NCBI GenBank assembly: GCA_029858165.1
Contig: JAOUFO010000083.1
Location: forward strand, 1-7,478
Direction of reading: 5' to 3'
Source of the DNA: Deltaproteobacteria bacterium
GTDB taxonomy: Bacteria > SAR324 > JACQKK01
Length of the DNA: 7,478 bases
The position numbers were made by a program, and so were the translations under genes. Below, one piece after another: positions 1 to 5,816 of the stretch (within the stretch, counting starts at the first letter, position 1; each line of letters starts with the position of its first letter). The notes under the pieces are model-generated. The model was not told where the DNA came from. It saw only the letters and a list, made by a program, of their open reading frames with translations, and did not search any database.

Positions 1-3
1 AGA

Positions 4-17
4 CCGCCGTCAGGCGG
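4..17 (-). terminator. Small GC-rich hairpin at the window edge, possible terminator
   Basis: CCGCC (4-8) and GGCGG (13-17) form a perfect 5-bp stem with loop GTCA; the stop codon of the 75-residue frame lies in the loop and stem boundary (10-12). Any U-tract needed for an intrinsic terminator on the minus strand would fall outside the window, so this is only a candidate. Confidence 0.2.
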
Positions 18-237
18 GCGGGGAGAGGGAGAGGTTTTTCAGGCTGGCTGGTGCCTTTCTTTTTGGGGCGCTGTCCAGCACCAGCACAGCCCTGCGTTGT
101 GTCGCCTGTCGGCTCCGAACGCCGATGGCTGGCTGGTGCCTTTCTTTTTGGGGTTCCTGTCCAGCGGCTTCAGCACCGGCACGGGCCTTGCGGCCCTTTT
201 GGCCGGGCTTGCGCCGCCTTTCTTTAGGGGGTTTCAT
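10..237 (-). CDS. Short, very basic reading frame after ExbD-like B (uncertain gene)
   Basis: A 75-residue frame starting at an ATGA overlap with the stop of the upstream gene, which would permit coupled translation. The product is rich in Arg, Lys, Ala, Pro and Gln (MKPPKERRRKPGQKGRKARA at the start), with no membrane helix, no Cys and no recognisable domain. The region holds a direct repeat whose two copies are in different frames, so any repeated peptide would be broken. Reading on past the upstream stop in its own frame also gives basic, Pro-rich sequence (for example PVLKPLDRNPKKK), resembling VLVLDSAPKRK in the second copy of this frame. It may be a real small basic protein, the decayed basic tail of ExbD-like B, or non-coding. 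No function can be assigned. Confidence 0.35.
   Translation of the reverse strand: MKPPKERRRKPGQKGRKARAGAEAAGQEPQKERHQPAIGVRSRQATQRRAVLVLDSAPKRKAPASLKNLSLSPPA
42..153. repeat. 27-nt exact direct repeat, 85 nt apart, degenerate beyond
   Basis: The word at 42-68 (GGCTGGCTGG then TGCCTTTCTTTTTGGGG) recurs exactly at 127-153. Similarity continues beyond: CTGTCCAGC at 71-79 and 157-165, then a cagcacc...tgcg stretch in both, with small indels between copies. It looks like an old imperfect tandem duplication of about 85 nt. The offset is not a multiple of three, so the copies are read in different frames by the 75-residue frame. Confidence 0.85.
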
Positions 238-890
238 TGGGGTTGGAAGGTATTGGAGGCATCAAACCCGTTGCAGATTTCAGGGTTGGCCGTATTCAGG
301 CTGGGTTTCCACCCCACCTCCATATTTTTTTCGTTCAGTTTTTTTCGGACATCCCTGAACAGTTCAAAGCTGTCGCCGGTGACCCAGAAAAAGGCGTAGA
401 ATTTTTCCCCCGGAAACCGCTGGAGGGCGGCGTTTAGGTGAGAGCCGGGCTCCCGGGCCTCCAGCCAGGTTTCTCCCGCCTGGGGTTCCGGTAAAAATTC
501 AAGACAATACACATGGCTGGTCACCGGGAACAGCCGGGTGGAGAACCCCGGCTGAAAAATGGTCAGGGGCAGTTTTTCCGGATTGACATCCTGCTGGGCC
601 AATTGGGAGTAAAAATCCCTAAGGTCCAGGTGGAGAATGCGGTTTTTATGAATTAAAAAATAGACCGGGTTTTTTGCCGTGGGGTGTGCCCAGGGGATTT
701 CCAATTTAACCGGGGGAGGCTCCACGGAGGTTTTGTCGGTGGCTGAAGCGTTGCCTTGTTCCCCCTGGTGCAGGGCGAACAAAGCGGTAAACACCGCCAG
801 GATAATGAGAATCCCCACGTTGTTGGACACGATGTCCACCAGGGAATCCAGGCTGAGGGATTGGGTGTGATGACGGCTTTTTTTTCTCAT
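234..890 (-). CDS. ExbD-like protein B: membrane helix with the conserved Asp
   Basis: A 218-residue single-pass protein. A basic N-terminus (MRKKSRHH) leads into a helix (about 12-40) starting SLSLDSLVDIVSNNVGIL, where D19 fits the proton-carrying Asp of ExbD/TolR (family pattern: Asp near the start of the helix). A Pro-rich linker (about 55-72) and a periplasmic domain follow, with EIPW (64-67), PVYFLI (75-80), and near the end FYAFFWVTGDSFELF (164-178) and VGWKP (192-196), which echo protein A. Single Cys residues occur at 129 and 206. ATG at 888-890 is preferred; a TTG at 897-899 would add three residues, and no strong ribosome site is visible for either. It begins 50 nt after protein A ends. 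Its stop overlaps the ATG of the next small frame (ATGA at 234-237). Confidence 0.8.
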   Translation of the reverse strand: MRKKSRHHTQSLSLDSLVDIVSNNVGILIILAVFTALFALHQGEQGNASATDKTSVEPPPVKLEIPWAHPTAKNPVYFLIHKNRILHLDLRDFYSQLAQQDVNPEKLPLTIFQPGFSTRLFPVTSHVYCLEFLPEPQAGETWLEAREPGSHLNAALQRFPGEKFYAFFWVTGDSFELFRDVRKKLNEKNMEVGWKPSLNTANPEICNGFDASNTFQPQ

Positions 891-940
891 GGACGGCAAA
901 ATAGGGTCAGCGTGGGTCCATCCGGGGTTTGGCCGGGGAT

Positions 941-1567
941 TTAAGAGGCCGGGGGGCCGCCCTGGCCTGCCATGTTCCCAAATGGGAGGCGCCAGCCTTC
1001 CAGCATGGGTTCCAGCCCCACCTTGAGGCGGGTGGCGGTTTCCAGCAACAGGCTGGCCAGATCAAAGGTTTTCACCCCATCGGGGTAGATCAGCATGATG
1101 GGATAGGATTCCTGCCCCTGGCTGCGCCGCCAGCGCAGGTTTTCCATTTCCAGGTCGTGCATCCGGCGGATAAACCCCCCGGCCAGCACCGGATCGTTTT
1201 GAATCACGGTTTTCATCATCAGCCAAACCTGAAACGATTCGGCCCCCGGTCCCAATTGCCGCCGGATGGACTGATCCAATTGTTTCAACCGTTCCATTTC
1301 TCCCAACAGGCTGGTGTAAGGGATCACCACCGGCCTGCCCTTGGGGGGATGGTAGCGCACCCCGTCGGACCGGCATTCCACCAACACCGGCCGTACATAT
1401 TCCGGTGCGCCCACCCATTTGATTTCCCGGACGGTTTGGGTGGCCGCTTGTCCCTGGTTTTGCCTGGCGATCAGCATAAAGGTGATGGCCAAAAAAGATA
1501 ATATCCCCATGGTGCTGAGCAGCACACTTAAAAACGGGAACAAAGAAATGGGGGTGCGGGTTTTCAT
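941..1567 (-). CDS. ExbD-like protein A: membrane helix without the proton-binding Asp
   Basis: A 208-residue protein with a short cytoplasmic N-terminus, one membrane helix (about 8-34) and a periplasmic domain, the ExbD/TolR plan. The helix begins ISLFPFLSVLLSTMGIL. Gapless alignment with ExbD-like B puts S14 at the position of the conserved channel Asp, and the helix has no acidic residue. The periplasmic part includes EIKW (48-51), PVLVECRSDGVRYHPP (60-75), a charged helical middle (85-148), and YPDGVKTF with VGLEP (161-168, 183-187), patterns shared in part with protein B. The ATG at 1565-1567 is 11 nt beyond the stop of the channel gene. It most likely pairs with protein B in the channel as a non-conducting partner; the role is inference. 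I recall similar 'LFPFLSVL' proteins beside ExbB-type genes in other bacteria but cannot check this here. Confidence 0.8.
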   Translation of the reverse strand: MKTRTPISLFPFLSVLLSTMGILSFLAITFMLIARQNQGQAATQTVREIKWVGAPEYVRPVLVECRSDGVRYHPPKGRPVVIPYTSLLGEMERLKQLDQSIRRQLGPGAESFQVWLMMKTVIQNDPVLAGGFIRRMHDLEMENLRWRRSQGQESYPIMLIYPDGVKTFDLASLLLETATRLKVGLEPMLEGWRLPFGNMAGQGGPPAS

Positions 1568-1578
1568 GGGGCCGCGGG

Positions 1579-2892
1579 TTACTCCGCCTGAAGGGGGGGG
1601 GAGGTCCGTTTCTTTTTCAGCGGGGGATTTTCCTGGGCGTCGGGTTCCTCACCGGGCAGCAGGGCATCGGTGAACCCCTGGATAATCGGCTGCACCCCCC
1701 CGATCTGATGGGCCAGCATCTGGGCTTTTAAAGACAGGTTGCTGATCAGGGGTTCCATCTGCCCCAGCCATTTATCTGAAAGCTGCATGATGCGGTGCAG
1801 ATGCTGGTCAAAGGTTTCCCCCACTTCCGCATGGGACGGGGTGATGTGCAGGTGGGGCATCAATTCCTCCAGGCAGTATTCTTCAATATCCAACAACAGC
1901 TCCTCTTCGCTTTTTTGCAAAAACGATGTGGCCAGCATCACCGGGATCACCAGCACCAGGGCCAGAAACGTGGTGTTGAAGGCCACCGCCAACCCGCCGG
2001 TGACCCCCCCCAGGGCCGCCCGCATCTGGGTGTTGAACTGGCCTCCCCCTTCGGCGGTCTGGACAAAGCTGGAAAATTCGGAGACCGATCCGGCAATTCC
2101 CAACACGGTGCCGATAAAGCCCAAAATGGGGATGGCCCAGATAAACACCCCCAGCACGGCGTAGCTGGCCTCCAGTTTTTTTACGTCTATCCCCGCCTGA
2201 TAATCCAACAGGTCGTTCACCCCTTCTTTTTTGGGCACTCCCCGCACATAATTCAACACCCGGGTGATCCGCCGGTGGATGGTGGTCGGAAAGAACCCCC
2301 CGCGGCGGATGGAATCCAGGGATTTGGCCAGCGATCCCAGCATGTCATCAACCCCCTTGGCGTACACCCCCTGGGCAAACACCCGGCGCACGTCCTCATG
2401 CCGAAAGGCCCGGAGGGCTTCCAGTTCCACGCGGTGACGCTGGTATTTGAAATACAAAATAAACAGGCTCCACAAAGCCATGGCCAGAATCAGCTCGGAA
2501 ACCCAGTTGTCAAACACCGCCACCACCGTCTGGCTTTGGATGAACGGCAGGGGAAATATCTCATAAAACACCGCGGTAAACACCGCTCCCAGAAACAGCC
2601 CTTTCAGCAGCCCCATGTTGTCGGATGTGCTGGTTGCCAGCCGGGGCAGCCCCTTGCCGGAGGGGATCACCCGGCCCAGCAACCCTTGCCAGCGGCCTGC
2701 CGGTTGTGTTGGCCGTTCCGCGTTTTTGGGGTTTGTCTGGCCGCCGGTTTTGGCGGCAGGGGTTTTGGGGGATTGTTCCGGTTGGCCGGGGGAAGCGGAT
2801 GGTTGATCGGTCATGGATTTGGGTGAGGAGAATAAAGGGTTATCCGGGGGGATGGTTCCCGGCGGAAACAGGTTGGGCCGGGGGATGTACAT
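1579..2892 (-). CDS. Large MotA/TolQ/ExbB-family proton-channel subunit
   Basis: Proteins of this family form pentameric proton channels around a dimer of ExbD/TolR/MotB partners. The 437-residue product has a long Pro-rich, disordered N-terminus (1-90), membrane helices at about 94-113 and 131-149, a cytoplasmic loop (150-243), and two further helices. The helix at 246-268 contains IPILGFIGTVLGI, the ExbB/TolQ signature; the one at 297-322 contains GGLAVAFNTTFLAL, the second conserved helix. T262 and T307/T308 are candidate channel-lining residues. A roughly 110-residue cytoplasmic tail ends in a basic patch (KKKR). It is far longer than ExbB or TolQ (about 230-245 residues). The start at 2892 is 16 nt past fliQ; an ATG at 2812-2814 (MTDQPSAS) would give 411 residues and neither has a good ribosome site. 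Two ExbD-like genes follow, 11 nt to the first. What this motor drives is unknown. Confidence 0.9.
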   Translation of the reverse strand: MYIPRPNLFPPGTIPPDNPLFSSPKSMTDQPSASPGQPEQSPKTPAAKTGGQTNPKNAERPTQPAGRWQGLLGRVIPSGKGLPRLATSTSDNMGLLKGLFLGAVFTAVFYEIFPLPFIQSQTVVAVFDNWVSELILAMALWSLFILYFKYQRHRVELEALRAFRHEDVRRVFAQGVYAKGVDDMLGSLAKSLDSIRRGGFFPTTIHRRITRVLNYVRGVPKKEGVNDLLDYQAGIDVKKLEASYAVLGVFIWAIPILGFIGTVLGIAGSVSEFSSFVQTAEGGGQFNTQMRAALGGVTGGLAVAFNTTFLALVLVIPVMLATSFLQKSEEELLLDIEEYCLEELMPHLHITPSHAEVGETFDQHLHRIMQLSDKWLGQMEPLISNLSLKAQMLAHQIGGVQPIIQGFTDALLPGEEPDAQENPPLKKKRTSPPLQAE

Positions 2893-2908
2893 TCCATCCG
2901 GTCAGGGA

Positions 2909-3178
2909 TCAATGGGTCATTTGGGGGATCAGCCGAAAAAGACTGATGGTGTAGGAACTGATGGTTTCCAGCAGCCAGGGAAAGGTGACCAGCAGGGCCA
3001 GCAACACCCCGATCATTTTGGGGATGATGGCCAGGGTCATTTCCTGGATTTGAGTGACGGCCTGGAAAATGGATACCACCAGACCGATGATGAGCGCCGC
3101 GGCCAACGGGGGGGCAGACAGCAAAAAGGCTGTCCACATGGCATCCCGTCCAATGCCGATTACGAATTCCTGGGTCAT
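2909..3178 (-). CDS. fliQ: FliQ, flagellar type III export-gate protein
   Basis: FliQ is the small two-helix subunit wrapped around FliP in the export gate. The 89-residue product has the standard length, two membrane helices (about 15-40 and 52-78), and the family signature IGLVVSIFQAVTQIQEMTL (31-49) followed by IPK. The N-terminal sequence MTQEFVIGIGRDAMW is also typical. The start is fixed by the strong ribosome site in the fliP end. It is the last recognisable flagellar gene in the direction of transcription: instead of fliR, an ExbB-family gene begins 16 nt after its stop. Confidence 0.96.
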   Translation of the reverse strand: MTQEFVIGIGRDAMWTAFLLSAPPLAAALIIGLVVSIFQAVTQIQEMTLAIIPKMIGVLLALLVTFPWLLETISSYTISLFRLIPQMTH

Positions 3179-3183
3179 CGGGT

Positions 3184-3981
3184 TTATCCTCCTCCACGCA
3201 CCAGAAAGCTTTCCGCCAAAGAGCCGATAATCAGATTCCAGCCGTCCACCAGCACAAACAGCATCAGCTTCAACGGCAGGGAAATCATCACCGGGGGGAG
3301 CATCATCATCCCCATGGACATCAATACCGAGGCTACCACGAGATCCACCACCAGAAAAGGGACATACAGAATAAACCCTATCTGAAAGGCGGTTTTCAGC
3401 TCCCCGATGATAAACGCGGGCACCACCACATAAAACGGCACATCATTGATGTTGTTGGGCCGGGGGATTTTGGCCAGCCCGATAAACAGGGCCAGGTCTT
3501 TTTCGCGGATATACCGCTGCATAAATTGTTTTAAGGGAACCGCTCCTTTTTCCAGGGCATCCGACTGGCTGATTTTTTTCTGCATGTAGGGTTGCAGGGC
3601 CGTCTCGTTCAACTGGCTCCAGGTGGGCTGCATGATGAAAAAAGTAAGAAACAGTGCCAGCCCCACAATCACCTGGGTGGGAGGGGTCTGGGGGGTGCCA
3701 ATGGCCTGCCGCAAAAATCCCAGCACAATCACCACCCGGATAAAGGAGGTGGTCATAATCAGGATGGCGGGGGCCAGGGTCAGCACCGTCAGCAGAAACA
3801 CCACTTGCAGGCTGCTGGCCACCTGGTCGGGAGAATTGGCCCGCCCGACGGATATGTTGATGCTGGGAATGGGGGATTGTTGGGCCAGGGCCTCACTGCC
3901 GACCAGCAACAGGGGGGTTCCGGCCAGCAGCAATGCGCCCAGGAAAACCCAAATTTTATTTTGGCGAGCCATACGGGTCAT
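3184..3981 (-). CDS. fliP: FliP, flagellar type III export-gate protein
   Basis: FliP forms, with FliQ and FliR, the helical export channel in the flagellar basal body. The product has 265 residues, normal for the family. It begins with a signal peptide (about 1-33, SEALA then QQSP), as in other FliP proteins whose N-terminus is removed. Family signatures are plain: TLAPAILIMTTSFIRVVIVL (68-87), a PPTQVIVGLALFLTFFIMQP stretch (100-119), AFIIGELKTAFQIGFILYVP (189-208) and MMMLPPVMISLPLKLMLFVLVDGW near the end. Four hydrophobic regions fit the known topology. The ATG at 3979-3981 is 2 nt past the fliO stop; a second ATG at 3970-3972 (MARQNK) is equally workable and would leave the mature protein unchanged. 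fliQ follows after 5 nt. Confidence 0.97.
   Translation of the reverse strand: MTRMARQNKIWVFLGALLLAGTPLLLVGSEALAQQSPIPSINISVGRANSPDQVASSLQVVFLLTVLTLAPAILIMTTSFIRVVIVLGFLRQAIGTPQTPPTQVIVGLALFLTFFIMQPTWSQLNETALQPYMQKKISQSDALEKGAVPLKQFMQRYIREKDLALFIGLAKIPRPNNINDVPFYVVVPAFIIGELKTAFQIGFILYVPFLVVDLVVASVLMSMGMMMLPPVMISLPLKLMLFVLVDGWNLIIGSLAESFLVRGGG
3188..3195 (-). promoter_or_regulatory. Ribosome binding site of fliQ inside the end of fliP
   Basis: GGAGGAGG on the minus strand codes for the terminal glycines of FliP (RGGG) and lies 9 nt upstream of the fliQ ATG at 3176-3178. It is a strong site that allows coupled translation of the two gate subunits. Confidence 0.75.
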
Positions 3982-3983
3982 GG

Positions 3984-4580
3984 TCAGGGCAGTCGTTTCA
4001 TGGAACGCATTTTGTTTTTAAGGGCATCCGCGAATTGCCGGGTTTTTTCCCGCAGGGGATTGCCTTGCTCTCCGGCGCGGGGTCCGCCCCCGGTCGGGTT
4101 TGAATCAGTCTGCTCAGAATCGTCCAGTTTGGTCAAGAAAGAGATATTCTGGGGGGTCACGCCGCACACCACCTTTTGGCCGTCTATGTTCAGCACCACC
4201 ACCCGGTGGCGGGGACCCAGGGCATACGACCCCATGAATTCTATGGGGATGGCCCCGGCGCCCCCCTTGGGCCGGTTGGCCGCCAGCTTTTTATACAGGA
4301 TGGCCAGTGTGTAAAACAACCCCAGCACAAACACCAGGGAAAGAATCATGGTGACCAGAGAGGACATCCAGTTGTCCTGATACCCCCCCAGGGGGGCGGG
4401 GGGGGTGGTCCCCCCGGTTTCCGGAGACTGCGTGGGGATGAGGGCCGGACCCTGTGCCGCCGGGGCCTTTGCACCCTGTGCCGCCGGGGCCGTTTGGGCC
4501 GTAACCGGCAGAAAGACGCTCACCGCAATCCCCAACAGCAGGAAGGTGTAAAAAAAAGCCTGACGGGGAAGGAGCCTCAT
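3984..4580 (-). CDS. fliO: FliO, flagellar export-gate assembly protein
   Basis: FliO helps assemble the FliP ring of the flagellar type III export gate. The 198-residue product opens with a signal-like hydrophobic stretch (about 8-28, possible cleavage after VTA). A low-complexity Ala/Pro/Gln/Gly region follows (30-66), then one membrane helix (about 71-95), and a small cytoplasmic domain in which IEFMGSYALGPRHRVVVLNI (112-132, approximate) and VVCGVTPQNISFL show the FliO pattern. The tail is basic and ends KNKMRSMKRLP. A periplasmic N-terminal extension before the helix is seen in some FliO proteins. The 78-nt gap after fliN is the largest within fliN-fliQ and no clear Shine-Dalgarno precedes this ATG. 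The stop lies 2 nt before the fliP start, a tight coupling. FliO sequences vary greatly; position before fliP adds to the call. Confidence 0.88.
   Translation of the reverse strand: MRLLPRQAFFYTFLLLGIAVSVFLPVTAQTAPAAQGAKAPAAQGPALIPTQSPETGGTTPPAPLGGYQDNWMSSLVTMILSLVFVLGLFYTLAILYKKLAANRPKGGAGAIPIEFMGSYALGPRHRVVVLNIDGQKVVCGVTPQNISFLTKLDDSEQTDSNPTGGGPRAGEQGNPLREKTRQFADALKNKMRSMKRLP
4383..4415. repeat. Poly-C/poly-G inverted run inside fliO
   Basis: On the plus strand C7-A-G6 is followed by C, G8, TGGT and C6. The C7/G6 pair can fold back almost without a loop, and the G-rich strand could form a quadruplex-like structure. The run encodes the Thr/Pro/Gly linker just before the FliO membrane helix, so it is translated sequence rather than a spacer. 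It may be an error or slippage hotspot; a regulatory role is not shown. Confidence 0.6.
4449..4491 (-). repeat. Two 19-nt direct copies, 24-nt period, inside fliO
   Basis: The 19-nt word at 4449-4467 recurs exactly at 4473-4491. The 24-nt period keeps frame and encodes the doubled APAAQG pattern of the FliO linker (about residues 31-45). This is a small in-frame tandem duplication in a flexible segment, probably slippage-prone. Confidence 0.85.
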
Positions 4581-4658
4581 AAACCGGACTGTGGATGAAT
4601 GGGGAATGAAGAAAACCGGCCAAATTCGGCCCGCTGGGGGTGGTGCAAATGGCTGGAG

Positions 4659-5096
4659 TCAGATCAAATTCAGCCGGTCTTTGGGGTCCAGGATTTCGGT
4701 GATTTTCAGCGCAAACTTCTCGTTGACCACCACCACCTCCCCCTTGGCCACCCGCTTGCCGTTGACCAGCAGATTCAAAGGCTCCCCCACCAGTTTGTTC
4801 AATTCAATGATGGAATCCTTTTCGAAGGACAGCACTTCACTGACATACGCGGTGCGCCGTCCCACCTCCACCGATATATCCAGGTTGACATCCACCAGAT
4901 AGTCAATGTCAATGGGCGGCTCCCCCCCGGACCCTTCCGAGTACTCCGAAGCGGTCCCCCCCACAGGACCGGACCCGGCCCCGGAATCCATATCGGCGGC
5001 CACGTCCTCCTTGCTTTTTTGCATATCCCCTTCCAACTCCGACCAATCCAGGTCCTCCAGGTTGTCAAAGGACTCAAAATTCATGTCATCGGCCAT
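4659..5096 (-). CDS. fliN: FliN flagellar motor switch (C-ring) protein
   Basis: FliN forms the base of the cytoplasmic C-ring and helps dock export cargo and control rotation direction. From ATG 5094-5096 it has 145 residues. Residues 1-65 are acidic and flexible (FESFDNLEDLDWSELEGD, then a Gly/Ser linker). Residues 66-145 are a SpoA (FliN/FliMN C-terminal) domain with the characteristic run DVNLDISVEVGRR, an LNKLVGEPLNLLVNG segment, then VAKGEVVVVNEKFALKITEI and a DRLNLI end. The frame stays open upstream to 5195, but a GAAAGGG ribosome site (within 5101-5108) just before MADDMN and the loss of family resemblance upstream support the chosen start. Length is normal for FliN with an N-terminal extension. 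It follows fliL directly, although FliM usually sits between FliL and FliN, so FliM must be encoded elsewhere if the C-ring is standard. Confidence 0.94.
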   Translation of the reverse strand: MADDMNFESFDNLEDLDWSELEGDMQKSKEDVAADMDSGAGSGPVGGTASEYSEGSGGEPPIDIDYLVDVNLDISVEVGRRTAYVSEVLSFEKDSIIELNKLVGEPLNLLVNGKRVAKGEVVVVNEKFALKITEILDPKDRLNLI

Positions 5097-5100
5097 GTTT

Positions 5101-5108
5101 CCCTTTCT
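5101..5108 (-). promoter_or_regulatory. Ribosome binding site of fliN
   Basis: AGAAAGGG on the minus strand, 4 nt before the ATG at 5094-5096. It supports that start over the in-frame start near 5195, and so a 145-residue FliN. Confidence 0.5.
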
Positions 5109-5137
5109 CTTCTGGCTTTCCGCCGGGTGTCCCCCCC

Positions 5138-5653
5138 CTATTGCAGGTAGAACTCGGTGATCAGCACCCGTTTGATGGGTTTGGGGTCCTCCCAATCAAA
5201 ATCCCGGGAGGGAAGCAGCGATTCAATTTTTCTCAACAGCCGTTGTTTCATCATTTCCCGCTCTTTCACATCCCGCAACTGCTCGCTGTTTAATGTTTGG
5301 AGTTCGGAAACGATGAGGTCTTTGACCTCCGGCATGTGTTTGACCAGAAATTCGTTTACTTTTTCAACCTTTTCATCACAGAGGGTCAATTCCACATTGG
5401 TTTTCAGATACCGGCGGCCATCGGCCAGATTCACCACAAAAGTGCCCAGGGGCAGGTAGGCCAGGGAGTCGTTTTCACAAATGCCCTCCGTCAGGGCCGA
5501 TTCACCCTTGGCGGGAACCTGCTGAAGTTCCTCCTCGGATCCTCCCATAAACATCATCACCGCCACAATTCCTCCGCCAACCAACGCCAATCCCACCAGG
5601 GCCATGACAATCAACTTGATCAGCTTTTTTTTGCCGCCTTCACCATCAGCCAT
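5138..5653 (-). CDS. fliL: FliL, flagellar basal-body/stator-associated membrane protein
   Basis: FliL surrounds or supports stator units at the flagellar basal body. From ATG 5653 the protein has 171 residues: a charged N-terminus (GEGGKKK), one membrane helix (about 11-36), then a periplasmic domain. The segment PLGTFVVNLADGRRYLKTNVEL (68-89, split PLGTFVVNL / RRYLKTNVEL) and the ending VLITEFYLQ are typical of the family. An alternative ATG at 5695 would give 185 residues. The inner start is preferred because AGGAGG (5658-5663) lies 4 nt upstream of it, whereas the outer one has only GGGGAG 11 nt away. Two Cys (C59, C92) fall in the periplasmic part and could form a disulfide, which is inference. 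The 121-163 nt between motB and fliL show no convincing promoter, terminator or gene. fliN follows after 41 nt; no fliM lies between them. Confidence 0.92.
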   Translation of the reverse strand: MADGEGGKKKLIKLIVMALVGLALVGGGIVAVMMFMGGSEEELQQVPAKGESALTEGICENDSLAYLPLGTFVVNLADGRRYLKTNVELTLCDEKVEKVNEFLVKHMPEVKDLIVSELQTLNSEQLRDVKEREMMKQRLLRKIESLLPSRDFDWEDPKPIKRVLITEFYLQ

Positions 5654-5657
5654 TCTG

Positions 5658-5663
5658 CCTCCT
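5658..5663 (-). promoter_or_regulatory. Ribosome binding site deciding the fliL start
   Basis: AGGAGG on the minus strand, 4 nt before the ATG at 5651-5653. It is the strongest Shine-Dalgarno match among the fliL start candidates and lies inside the longer reading frame that begins at 5695. It therefore favours the shorter product, or two nested products. Confidence 0.65.
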
Positions 5664-5816
5664 TTGCTGTAATTGACTTCGTTGACTTCGGCCATGTTTC
5701 TGGTTTCTCCCCGGATGCGGTGAACAGGCTGCTTTTGCGGCCGGTTTTTTTGTGGTCCTGGTTGGGGAGACTCTTCCGTACCCGGAGTGTATCCCAATCC
5801 AATCCCCCACGCCACT

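Noticed and set aside
1795..2826. Long plus-strand reading frame (343 residues) opposite the ExbB-family gene
   Set aside because: Its product is rich in Gln, His, Gly and Pro with no domain, as expected for the reverse complement of a GC-rich coding gene; the minus-strand product has clear family signatures.
234..2892. TonB or Tol-Pal energising system
   Set aside because: No TonB, TolA, TolB or Pal gene is in the window, the channel protein is much longer than ExbB or TolQ, and one ExbD-like partner lacks the essential Asp.
4625..4650. Terminator between fliN and fliO (GGCC-GAATTT-GGCC followed by a short T run)
   Set aside because: The stem is only 4 bp, the T run is interrupted, and termination within fliN-fliO would be unexpected; treated as chance.
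5097..5195. Upstream extension of the FliN frame
   Set aside because: It overlaps the fliL end, lacks family resemblance, and a ribosome site precedes the inner ATG at 5096.
5700..5816. Possible sigma-54 promoter between motB and fliL (TGGC followed by TTGG)
   Set aside because: The spacing is off by one from the GG-N10-GC requirement and the second element lacks GC; not a credible match.
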